DNA of 64,000 nucleotides, taken from the NCBI RefSeq assembly GCF_020687505.1, contig NZ_JAJEQT010000004.1; one strand, 5' to 3'. Positions 35,216-43,700 of this stretch are shown here, piece after piece (the stretch's first letter is position 1; every line of letters starts with the position of its first letter). Both the position numbers and the translations under genes were made by a program. The notes beneath the pieces are model-generated. The model was not told where the DNA came from and searched no databases. It saw only the letters and a program-made list of their open reading frames with translations. Source of the DNA: Coprococcus_C hominis. Its GTDB lineage: Bacteria; Bacillota; Clostridia; Lachnospirales; Lachnospiraceae.

Positions 35216-36607
35216 TTACTCTGCCGCTTCGTCTTCTTCGTCATCCGCCAGAGCTGCTTTCATCATAATGGCACATTCGACACGTTTCCGCTGCAATTCA
35301 CAACCCACATCGTATGCGTCTAATATATTGCCATGGAACTGATACGAATTCGCTGCACAGCCGCCACTGCAATAAAATCTTGCGAAGCAATCCTTGCATT
35401 TGTCCTTGGCATAGACATTGCAAAGCTTGAATTCTTCCACGATATCGTTTCGTTCTACACCATGGAATACATCACCCAGTTTGAACTCATCGTGTCCAAC
35501 AAACTGATGACACGGATACAGATCTCCAGTTGGTGTCACTGCCAGATACTCCGTACCGGAACCACATCCAGACAGACGCTTGTACACACACGGACCACCA
35601 TTTAAGTCGAGCTTGTAATGGAAGAATGTCACTGGTTTTCCTTCCTTCTGCCGGCGGATCAGATCAACTGCCAGCTTGTCATACTGCTCGAAAATCGTTG
35701 GTAAATCTTCCTCGCGGATCGCATAATCATTCTCATCTGGTGTGACAACCGGCTCAATGGAAATCTCCTTGAATCCAAGCTCGGTCATCAATTCAAAATC
35801 CTTCGTAAAGTCCAGATTGTTTCTCGTAAATGTACCGCGCACATAATAGCTCTTATCGCCGCGCTTCTCCACGAACTTCTGGAACTTCGGCACAATAATG
35901 TCATAGCTTCCCTTTCCATTTCTGGTTGGCCGCATCATGTCATTAATCTCTTTTCTGCCGTCGAGACTCAATACAACGTTTGAAATCTCTCTGTTGCAGA
36001 AATCAATGACTTCATCATTTAACAGCATACCATTTGTCGTCAGGGTGAAACGGAAGTTCTTATTTGCCGCCTTCTCCTTGCTTCGTCCATATGCTACGAT
36101 TTCCTTCACCACATCAAAGTTCATCAACGGCTCACCGCCGAAGAAATCAACTTCAAGGTTTACACGGTTTCCGGAATTCTCTATCAAAAAGTCAATCGCC
36201 TGCTTGCCAACTTCCAGACTCATAAGTTCCCGTTTCTGACCATGATATTCTCCCTCATCTGCGAAACAATACTTGCAGGCAAGGTTACAATCATGTGCAA
36301 TATGTAAGCAAAGCGCCTTGACTACGGTCTTTCTCTTCTTAAAATCGATAATGACATCCTTGAACACATCTTCCGTGAATAACAGTTCCTTTTCTTCTAA
36401 CTCGGAAATGTCGGAATACGCATCCTTGATATCTTCCTTACTATAGGTATCTCCATACTTCTCTAAAATTGCCTGTTCAATCTCTTCGAATTTCTTATCC
36501 TTGTACATCGCAATCATATCATATACAAGGTCATCCACTACATGTACGGAGCCGCTGCACACATCAAGCACGATATTATACCCATTGTTCTTGTACTGGT
36601 GTACCAC
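35216..36607 (-). CDS. scfB: SCIFF ranthipeptide maturase, radical SAM/SPASM
   Basis: 463 residues from GTG (MVHQYKNNGYNIVLDV), matching the usual family start; the frame is open to a GTG at 36619, whose SD would touch the codon. Radical SAM cluster in HDCNLACKYCFADEG (C-x3-C-x2-C). The C-terminal SPASM domain holds many cysteines (GPCVYKRLSGCGSGTEY ... CKDCFARFYCSGGCAA), binding two auxiliary 4Fe-4S clusters. It installs a sulfur-to-carbon thioether in the SCIFF peptide encoded just upstream. Start position is the main uncertainty. Confidence 0.95.
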   Translation of the reverse strand: MVHQYKNNGYNIVLDVCSGSVHVVDDLVYDMIAMYKDKKFEEIEQAILEKYGDTYSKEDIKDAYSDISELEEKELLFTEDVFKDVIIDFKKRKTVVKALCLHIAHDCNLACKYCFADEGEYHGQKRELMSLEVGKQAIDFLIENSGNRVNLEVDFFGGEPLMNFDVVKEIVAYGRSKEKAANKNFRFTLTTNGMLLNDEVIDFCNREISNVVLSLDGRKEINDMMRPTRNGKGSYDIIVPKFQKFVEKRGDKSYYVRGTFTRNNLDFTKDFELMTELGFKEISIEPVVTPDENDYAIREEDLPTIFEQYDKLAVDLIRRQKEGKPVTFFHYKLDLNGGPCVYKRLSGCGSGTEYLAVTPTGDLYPCHQFVGHDEFKLGDVFHGVERNDIVEEFKLCNVYAKDKCKDCFARFYCSGGCAANSYQFHGNILDAYDVGCELQRKRVECAIMMKAALADDEEDEAAE

Positions 36608-36643
36608 TTTCTTAGTCACTCCTATTTCTCTTATTCATTAAGG

Positions 36644-36671
36644 AAAGGGGACATCGCAGGATATCCCCTTT
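36644..36671 (-). terminator. Hairpin between scfA and scfB
   Basis: Minus strand AAAGGGGATAT pairs with ATGTCCCCTTT (one G-T) around a 6-nt loop, followed by CCTTAATG with no T-run. Likely a partial terminator or mRNA stabiliser that keeps precursor above maturase. Confidence 0.5.
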
Positions 36672-36712
36672 TCTTGTGCGAAGTGTATGTATTACACTTT
36701 CTTTATCTGTAA

Positions 36713-36853
36713 TTAGTTGTTCTCGCAGCTCTGGTTACCAACTGTACAGCTTGTCTTACATGCTGACTGGCAAGATGTCTGGCATTCGCCGCAACCACCC
36801 TTAACTACAGTGCTCTTCATTGTCTTTTCTGTCAAAGTTTTGATTCTCTTCAT
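36713..36853 (-). CDS. scfA: SCIFF peptide precursor (six cysteines in forty-five)
   Basis: 46 residues: MKRIKTLTEKTMKSTVVKGG, then a Cys-rich core with cysteines at 21, 24, 28, 32, 36 and 43. SD AGGAGG at 7 nt. This is the near-universal clostridial SCIFF ranthipeptide; in C. thermocellum CteA the thioether joins Cys32 to Thr37, and both residues are at identical positions here (C32, T37). It may act in signalling; the function is not settled. Adjacent to its maturase scfB. Confidence 0.95.
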   Translation of the reverse strand: MKRIKTLTEKTMKSTVVKGGCGECQTSCQSACKTSCTVGNQSCENN

Positions 36854-36886
36854 CTTTATCGCCTCCTACTAGCATTATTAATGGAT

Positions 36887-36915
36887 ATTTTATCACATGT
36901 CCTGTCATTTGTCAT
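36887..36915 (-). promoter_or_regulatory. Putative scfA promoter
   Basis: Minus strand: -35 ATGACA, 17-nt spacer, -10 TAAAAT, about 35 nt before the scfA ATG. Confidence 0.55.
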
Positions 36916-36962
36916 CATTATTTTTTTACATTCTACTTGTAAATACGCATTTCTGCCATGTT

Positions 36963-37322
36963 TTATGACAGAAATGCACCGATTGCCCCTCCACCGAGGC
37001 AGATCAATGTATTAAGCAACCCGGATTGTATGATTCCCTGTGCATTTCCACGCACGATCAAAGATAACACAAGCAGGAGCACCGCATAGAACAATCCGAG
37101 CAACGCGCCCCACAACAACCGCTTTACTTCCATGCATTTACCGATGAAGAATCCGCCGATGGCACTCGACAGCAGATAGATAAACACAACACCCAGTTCT
37201 ACAACATTCTCACTCAATCCCAGCTTATACAATGCAAATGCCAGAATTAAAAGCAAAAGCCCGGTCACAATGTACGCTGCAACCAGTGCCTTTAAAACAC
37301 AAAACGCAACCCGTTTTTCCAT
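36963..37322 (-). CDS. TIGR04086-like membrane protein
   Basis: 119 residues from ATG (MEKRVAFCVLKALVAAYIVT) with TGGGAG upstream. Four hydrophobic segments cover most of it, with glycine-rich packing (SSAIGGFFIGKCME, LGGGAIGAFLS). The size, topology and place next to scfA match the TIGR04086 family, which is found beside SCIFF genes in clostridia; its role is unknown. It ends 50 nt before the scfA promoter region. Confidence 0.8.
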   Translation of the reverse strand: MEKRVAFCVLKALVAAYIVTGLLLLILAFALYKLGLSENVVELGVVFIYLLSSAIGGFFIGKCMEVKRLLWGALLGLFYAVLLLVLSLIVRGNAQGIIQSGLLNTLICLGGGAIGAFLS

Positions 37323-37422
37323 ATAGACTCCCATTCGTCCGGTGTGGCAGACCGCCATACCCACTTGCTTTGGTTATATATATGAAAAATGAGTTGCGTT
37401 TATTACTTTCTATTTCACTTAT

Positions 37423-38625
37423 TTACGCTTTCGCACTGGCTTTTTTCTTTGGTTCCTCCACGAGTTCCCCCGCCTTCTTCAAGGCAAGCTTCGTGATGAC
37501 CGGTCCGATCAGCTCATAGATTACGACACCACACAACACGATTGTCTGGATCTGTGCGGCATACTGCGGCAGAGATTTTCCGGCAGAGGTTGCAAGTCCG
37601 ATGGCAACACCCTCCTGTGGCACCAGAGTCAGGCCCAGCCATTTCTGGACAACCTTCGGTGCCTTCGAGATCTTCGCCCCGAACGCTGCCCCCAGCGCTT
37701 TACCAATGATACGACCTACGACATAGACCGCTCCAACAACTCCGACAGATACAATGACCGTGACATCCAGCGATGCTCCGGACAAGATGAAGAACATCAT
37801 GTAAATCGGTGGCGTGATCCGGTCCAGCGGCTCATAGATCTTGTCGCTCTGCTTTGAAATATTCGCAAAGATCGTACTAAGCATCATGCATGCAAGCAAT
37901 GACGAAAATCCTACCATATCAGAAACGCCCACGCACAGGCAGATCATCATGATTGTGATTGCAAGCCGGTTTCCACGTCCGGTATAAACTTTTACAAGCA
38001 GCGTCATGATCACGCCAAGCACCGCGCCGAATAACAAACCGCCGAATATCTCGACACAAGGGGCAATCAGAAGCTTGCTTACCGGTGCACTTCCGCTTGA
38101 GCTGATCACATTGGCTACTGCCATCGAAAGTCCATATGCAATCAATGCCACCGCATCATCAAGTGCCACGACCGGAAGCAGGGTGCTTGTCACAGGGCCT
38201 TTTGTTTTATACTGCTTCACGATCATCATCGTAGATGCTGCCGCCGTCGCAGATGCAATCGCGCCAAGCGCCAGTGCAAAGCTGACATTATATCCGAGCA
38301 TAAGCAGAATTGTATCTACAACAAGTACTGCTCCCACACCTTCTGTAATTCCTATCACGAGCGGGGCTTTCCCTACTTTCTTCAAAAAGGTTGTTTTAAA
38401 CTCCGCACCAATCGAAAAAGCAATGCATCCGAGCGCCAGCTCTGTCACCAAATCCATATGATCAATCAGTTCTTCACTCAGAAGCTTCAGACAGTTTGGA
38501 CCGATTAAAAGTCCAATCACCAGGTATCCGGTTACGTTCGGGAGTCGCATCTGTTTGACAATCTTACCCGCAATCAATGCTGCCAGCAGCATGATTCCCA
38601 AATACGTTAATATATTCAAATCCAT
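37423..38625 (-). CDS. Cation:proton antiporter (CPA family, KefB/NhaP-like membrane domain)
   Basis: 400 residues, 11-13 hydrophobic segments and no C-terminal TrkA-N domain. LPNVTGYLVIGLLIGPNCLK is the typical TM2 region of monovalent cation antiporters, and LPVVALDDAVALIAYGL carries the conserved acidic residues in TM5-6 (the DD pair). The last 15 residues are Lys-rich. It starts 3 nt downstream of the PII-like gene, so the two should work together, perhaps K+ or Na+ efflux gated by a nucleotide-sensing partner. Confidence 0.88.
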   Translation of the reverse strand: MDLNILTYLGIMLLAALIAGKIVKQMRLPNVTGYLVIGLLIGPNCLKLLSEELIDHMDLVTELALGCIAFSIGAEFKTTFLKKVGKAPLVIGITEGVGAVLVVDTILLMLGYNVSFALALGAIASATAAASTMMIVKQYKTKGPVTSTLLPVVALDDAVALIAYGLSMAVANVISSSGSAPVSKLLIAPCVEIFGGLLFGAVLGVIMTLLVKVYTGRGNRLAITIMMICLCVGVSDMVGFSSLLACMMLSTIFANISKQSDKIYEPLDRITPPIYMMFFILSGASLDVTVIVSVGVVGAVYVVGRIIGKALGAAFGAKISKAPKVVQKWLGLTLVPQEGVAIGLATSAGKSLPQYAAQIQTIVLCGVVIYELIGPVITKLALKKAGELVEEPKKKASAKA

Positions 38626-38627
38626 GA

Positions 38628-38975
38628 TTACGCACCCAAGCCTTCCACAAATGATACCGGAAGTGCAAACATAATTCCGGTGTTCGGCTTGTCCAGTCCG
38701 ATCACATCGTTGATTGTCTTGCGTGCCTTCTTCATTTCTTCATCATCTACGACAAAGAACATCATCTTTACCACTTCATGATCGTCATCATCCGCAAGGA
38801 TGGAACGAAGCATTCCAAAGATCGGAAGGTCATCCATCTTCTCGACAACACTCGCCATACCGGTACCATCAACGATCGTACCTCCATGAATCCCTTCTTC
38901 TACCAGTTCCTTGCAGATCTCGCTTACCAGATCCTCATGTTTCAAAATAACAACCAGCAAATTCATGTTACTCAT
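38628..38975 (-). CDS. PII-like regulatory protein
   Basis: 115 residues from ATG (MSNMNLLVVILKHEDLVS) with GGAGG 8 nt upstream; the longer frame begins at MEDRE. The alternating beta-alpha pattern with LLVVILKHEDLVSEICKELV, GGTIVDGTGMASVV, MMFFVVDDEEMKKARKTIND and a final hydrophobic strand is the ferredoxin-like fold of PII-like proteins. The canonical Tyr-uridylylation loop is absent. It is coupled to the antiporter gene downstream and preceded by the hairpin element at 39003-39186. Confidence 0.7.
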   Translation of the reverse strand: MSNMNLLVVILKHEDLVSEICKELVEEGIHGGTIVDGTGMASVVEKMDDLPIFGMLRSILADDDDHEVVKMMFFVVDDEEMKKARKTINDVIGLDKPNTGIMFALPVSFVEGLGA

Positions 38976-39002
38976 CTCTCTATCCTCCATATTATTCTCG
39001 TA

Positions 39003-39186
39003 TCGAACAAGATATATTTTATTCCAAAGATGTATGTAGATATGATTCTACACAGACACGCTCTCGCTCGGTTCAGCACGCAATGGTACTAAACTCACTA
39101 CGTTCGTTAAGTGCCAGCGTGCTTCAACGGTCTGTTTTAGAATCATATCTACATACATCTTCCATCTACATAGTGGTCTTGTTCGA
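39003..39186 (-). repeat. Long hairpin element, type A, copy 2
   Basis: Outermost arms TCGAACAAGA/TCTTGTTCGA (39003-39012, 39177-39186) and inner arms 39027-39050/39138-39161 (24 nt, perfect) flank a core at 39051-39137. On the minus strand the core begins CAGACCGTTGAAGCACGC and ends GAGCGAGAGCGTGTCTG, matching copy 1 apart from the tip. The arms are unrelated to those of copy 1. The element exactly fills the HAD-PII gap and lies in the 5' leader of the PII-like gene. Confidence 0.9.
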
Positions 39187-39188
39187 CA

Positions 39189-39842
39189 CTATATTAACTC
39201 CTTCAGACGGTCGATGCGTCCGAATTCATATACTTTCTTAGCGTATTGTTTCGTGGTGTCGTTCGGCTCGATCAGATCGATCACCATAACCGGATACATG
39301 CCGGCACGCCCCGCCGATACGATTCCGTTGATGGAATCCTCCACGGCGATTGCCTCCTCCGGTCTTACATCCAGCATCTCACACGCTTTCAGGTAAATAT
39401 CCGGTGCAGGCTTACCATGTGCAACCGTATCTCCGAACACCAGCTCATCAAAATACCGGTCAATATGATGCGCCTTCAGATATCCCGTGGCACGTTCACG
39501 CACCGTAGAAGTTGCAAGTCCAACCTTAACACCTTTTTCTTTCAGATATTTTAATGTATCTGCGACGCCCGGCTTTAGTTCCACGCCGTGTGCCCGGATA
39601 TGCGCGTCCAGCTTGTTCACGACCGCTTCCCGAAAATCAAAATAATCAATTCCCATACCGACGACATCTTCAAAGCTCTTCTTGTTTGTGTACTTCGTGC
39701 CACCCGCGATACGCTCGCAGGCAACGACCATCACATCATCCGGGATTCCCAGCTTCTTGCCTTCCTCTAACTGAAATCTCCTGTATAATTTTTCCGTGTC
39801 CGTAATGACACCATCCATATCAAATACAACTGCCCGAAACAT
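39189..39842 (-). CDS. HAD-IA family hydrolase (beta-phosphoglucomutase-like)
   Basis: 217 residues. Motif I FDMDGVITDTEK has the two catalytic Asp residues; motif II GLATSTVRERATGYL; motif III HGKPAPDIYLKA (Lys) and motif IV VAVEDSINGIVSAGRAG. A cap domain lies at about 15-80. Typical of sugar-phosphate phosphatases or beta-phosphoglucomutases; the substrate is unclear. Five nt after the second PP2C gene, so co-transcribed. Confidence 0.88.
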   Translation of the reverse strand: MFRAVVFDMDGVITDTEKLYRRFQLEEGKKLGIPDDVMVVACERIAGGTKYTNKKSFEDVVGMGIDYFDFREAVVNKLDAHIRAHGVELKPGVADTLKYLKEKGVKVGLATSTVRERATGYLKAHHIDRYFDELVFGDTVAHGKPAPDIYLKACEMLDVRPEEAIAVEDSINGIVSAGRAGMYPVMVIDLIEPNDTTKQYAKKVYEFGRIDRLKELI

Positions 39843-39847
39843 CTTCT

Positions 39848-40579
39848 TTATTCCTCCACGCGGACAACGATTGCAGAATAATTATCCGTCTTTGTCATGT
39901 CTGCCCGCTTCAGCACGTATTTTCCCATTGCATCTAACCAAGCCTGTGCAGAGGACGCTTCCTTGTATGTGGCAAGCATCTCTTCCTCATAGACATACTC
40001 CCAGAAACCATCCGTCATCAACACAAACGCCTGTGTCTCTCCGCGCTCCACAACCGCACTTATATCATACGTTTTCGTCCCCCACTGTGCGCCCATCGCA
40101 CGCAGCAGCTTGTTCCGATCCTCGTGCGTACGGATCTCGGATTCCCTGATCTCTCCGGTATCGCATAGAATCTGTACTAAGCTATGGTCACGCGTTCTCT
40201 GATATTTTGTTCCATTCTCGTAAATCCGATACAACCGGCTGTCCCCGATATGCGCCCACTGTATCAGGTCCGGTGTGATTACAAGCACAACTGCCGTTGT
40301 CTTCATGGAGTTGCACAGATCCCGCCGCACCTGTTCTTCCAGTAATTCTTTTTGTGCCTGTTCCAATGCATCCTTGAAAAATCCGGCATAGTAGCCCTGT
40401 TTTTCAAATCCCTTTGCTATGCTTTCTGCGACCAGCTCCGATGCTATTTCCCCGCAGGCATGCCCGCCAAGTCCATCACACAAGATCAGGCAGAGCTGTT
40501 CTTCGTATGTTGCTTTCCGTATGTAATCCTCGTTGTGATCTCTTCCCCCTTGCTTTGTCAGCATCGCAACGTCTACCAT
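39848..40579 (-). CDS. PP2C-type protein phosphatase (second copy)
   Basis: 243 residues from ATG (MVDVAMLTKQGGRDHNEDYI) with AGGAGG upstream. Metal-binding motifs are visible: GRDHNEDY, LCDGLGGHACGEIASE, HIGDSRLYRI and the late MTDGFWEY and KTDNYSAIVVR. Ser/Thr phosphatase of the PPM family, soluble. It is preceded by its own promoter and a terminator behind the surface-protein gene, so it is a separate unit from the kinase operon but may act on the same substrates. Confidence 0.9.
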   Translation of the reverse strand: MVDVAMLTKQGGRDHNEDYIRKATYEEQLCLILCDGLGGHACGEIASELVAESIAKGFEKQGYYAGFFKDALEQAQKELLEEQVRRDLCNSMKTTAVVLVITPDLIQWAHIGDSRLYRIYENGTKYQRTRDHSLVQILCDTGEIRESEIRTHEDRNKLLRAMGAQWGTKTYDISAVVERGETQAFVLMTDGFWEYVYEEEMLATYKEASSAQAWLDAMGKYVLKRADMTKTDNYSAIVVRVEE

Positions 40580-40626
40580 GCGCCAACCTCCTACCAATTT
40601 TCCCTGTTACCGTTTTCGCTTTTCTG

Positions 40627-40655
40627 ATTATAATATGCCCAGCGGTAGTTTGCAA
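40627..40655 (-). promoter_or_regulatory. Promoter of the second PP2C/HAD unit
   Basis: Minus strand: -35 TTGCAA, 17-nt spacer, -10 TATAAT, about 48 nt before the PP2C ATG and just after the preceding terminator. Confidence 0.65.
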
Positions 40656-40661
40656 GCAAAA

Positions 40662-40685
40662 CAGGAGCATGTTTCCATGCTCCTG
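40662..40685 (-). terminator. Intrinsic terminator after the giant surface-protein gene
   Basis: CAGGAGCATG/CATGCTCCTG 10-bp stem with a 4-nt loop; on the minus strand followed by TTTTGCTTG. Confidence 0.8.
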
Positions 40686-40711
40686 CCTGTGTAACCTGGT
40701 TTTATCTCCGG

Positions 40712-43700
40712 TTAATTATTCTTTTTCTTCTTTGCTGCCAGAATAATTGCAATTCCACCGCCAAGCACTGCAAGAACGCCAACACCAATCAATACATACA
40801 GAAGTACATGACTCTTCTCTCCATATGTAAAGCTGATCGTCTGTTCTGCTTCATTTCCGGCATCATCATGTGCCTTCATTGTAAGCTTATAGTCGCCCTT
40901 TTCCGTAACTGTAATCGCTGCAGCATTGTCCTTGATCTCAACTGGAGAACCATTGAGCGTTACCTCATCCAGAGTATCCTCATCCAACTGAAGGGATACG
41001 TTGATGTCGTACTGCTCGTTCTTGATCTCTCCATCTTCTACACCCGTTACAATAAAGGTTGGTGCCTTTGTATCCAGATTGAAGTTTACTGTTTTCTCAG
41101 TTGCATTTCCAAGTTCATCTTCGGCTGTAATCTTCATCTCATATGCGCCGTCCTCGACTTCGGATGTTCCGTCATACTCGCTACCATTCAAGTACATATG
41201 TGCATCGCAGACAGTCAGGTCATAGATAATGTCGTTCAGATCGTAATCCCATGCAAAGGATGTCAGAGTTCCTTCATATGCGCTCATGACCTTTGGATCA
41301 ATCACTGGTTTTGTCTTATCAATCGTGAAGGAAACCTCCTGTGTATCCTCATTACCTGCGGCATCCTTACAGTTTATCTGAATCTTATAAATACCATCCT
41401 CTGTAAATGTGTTTCGGATCAGCGTCGTTGCTGCTGTCGGATTATATCCGGTAATCTGCAGATCCTCTGTTTTTTCCTTATAAGATGTTGGATCAAGATA
41501 TGTTCTTGTTGCCTGAATCGTTACAGACTTTGTCAGATAGAAGTCCTCCTCGATCTGTGCCTGGAACTCTACCTGCTTTGTTGTCTTGTCGTTATTTGAC
41601 ACGCCACTCAGCGTAATGATTGGCTTGCCTGTATCAATTCTTACCGTATAGCTGGTTGCCTCTGCGGTATGTCCAGCACGGTCTTTACCGGTAAATGTTA
41701 CCTGATACTCACCTGTCTCACTAAGTGTCTCTGTCATCGTTGTCACACGTGCAGTTGGCTTGAAGTCGATGGTCTTGTAAGCGGCTTCTGCCACACTGTC
41801 GTTTGCTTTTCTTGTGATCGTGATCGTACCAGATGCATCCCACCAGAATGCCTCTGTCATACTAAATGTCAGGGTTGTTCCTGCGTTCAGTGTCGAACCG
41901 GAAGCAGTTCCTGTAATCTGCAGTTCTGGTGCTGTCTTATCAACACGGAACTGTACATTTCTTTCTGCACTTCGGTTTCCTGCCTTGTCCACAGAATATA
42001 CCTTTACCTGATAATCAGCCTCATCTGTATAGCCAAATACCCGGTTATCTGTCTTCAATACATCCGCGGTTACCGGAAGCTGATCCGGTACTGTCTTAAT
42101 CAGCTGGTAATTGAAATCATGTACGTCTTCGTTTGCGTCGCTTACAGAGAAAGCAACCGTTGCATCGGAAGTCAGATCAACAACGCCCATATTCTCAGAG
42201 TAAACCATACCTCCATTGATCACTGCAGCAATATTCGGTGCCTCTGTATCCTTGATAAATACAACCTGCTTTTCAGCAGCATTGTTGCCTGCATCATCCT
42301 GTGCATTGATCTTGATTACACGTGCACCAATACCGGTTGAAACATAGCTTGCCCGGTACTTGTTAGATGTACCGATTCGCTGCCATGTTACATTTACCAC
42401 GTTGTTATTATCTGTTACTCTTACGCCGGAAGCTGAGATATTCTCATCCTCATAAGTAAGCTCTACCGTTACATTAGAACGATAGAAGTAATCGCAAACA
42501 GTTCCATCGAAGTTCTTTCCTGGCTGCTTGCCAGCAGTTGTACCCCCGGAAATCTTTGCTGTAACAACCGGGATTGTGTTATCCACGCGGAACTTCATCG
42601 TCTTGGAATCAATGTTTCCTGCCTTGTCTGACACATTGACTGTCACGGTGTAGTCACCATCTGCGGCTTTCTTGCCGATCAGGTTATTCAATGTGAAGCT
42701 GTTTTCCTGGCTGACATTTACCAGTTCCTTTGCTCCACTCAGATTTGTTGTCACATCGGTGTCTGGTCCCTTCACTGTGATCGTCGCCTGATTGATTGTC
42801 AGGTTATCCGATACCGTTGTCTTGATCAGTACCTCGCCATCCAATGGCTGTGTAATGTTTGTTTTTCCATTGACTGTCAATTCAGCCTTAGGATTTGTCT
42901 TATCGACCTTGATCTTATACAGATTGTTTGGAAGCTGGTTCTCACTTGCATCCTGTGCATTAAACACAAGAGATGTACCTGTAATTCCTGCTGACTCTGG
43001 AATCGCAATCGTTCCGTTCACAGAAGTCTGCGTTCCATTCAATGTGATTTCCTTGTCTGTTACATTTGCCTTGCTTCCTGCCAGAGAATAACCGGCATTT
43101 GCAAGTGGCGATTCCACGCCATTATCACCAGAAGTAATCGTATAATTGATTGTATATTCCTTATACCATGTGCTGTCGTTTGCCTCATTGATCGATACGG
43201 TTGGATTCGTACGGTCATATAAAATTGTACCAAGTGTTTTAGATGCATCCTGTGGGTAACGAATCTTCTGTGCATTTCCATCTATCACATTCAGATACAT
43301 ACTATCCAGCTGTGCATTTATATCCGTCTTAGCAGGCAATTCAAATTTCACCGTTGTGCTGTAACGATGACTGTCTGGATTTTTGTCATTATCAGAGTCA
43401 GCAACATCCTTTACCTGGTCATTCGTACCACCTGCAATCAGTTCAAATTTCTTCACAACGTAAGCAGAGCTTGCAGTCACTTGCAGCTGATATTTTTTAT
43501 TGGTATTCTTTCCTGCCAAAACATCGCTTGTTACATCGTTTCCAGCTGCATCTATAATCACACAGTTATCTACGCGCAGGGTATCATCAATCTTTGTAAC
43601 TCCACGAAGTGTCAAAGTCGTTGATGGATTGCCCGCGTTATCTATTGCTGAAACTGCGACCGAATATGGAAGAGTCACATTTAGCTCACCCGATGGAATA

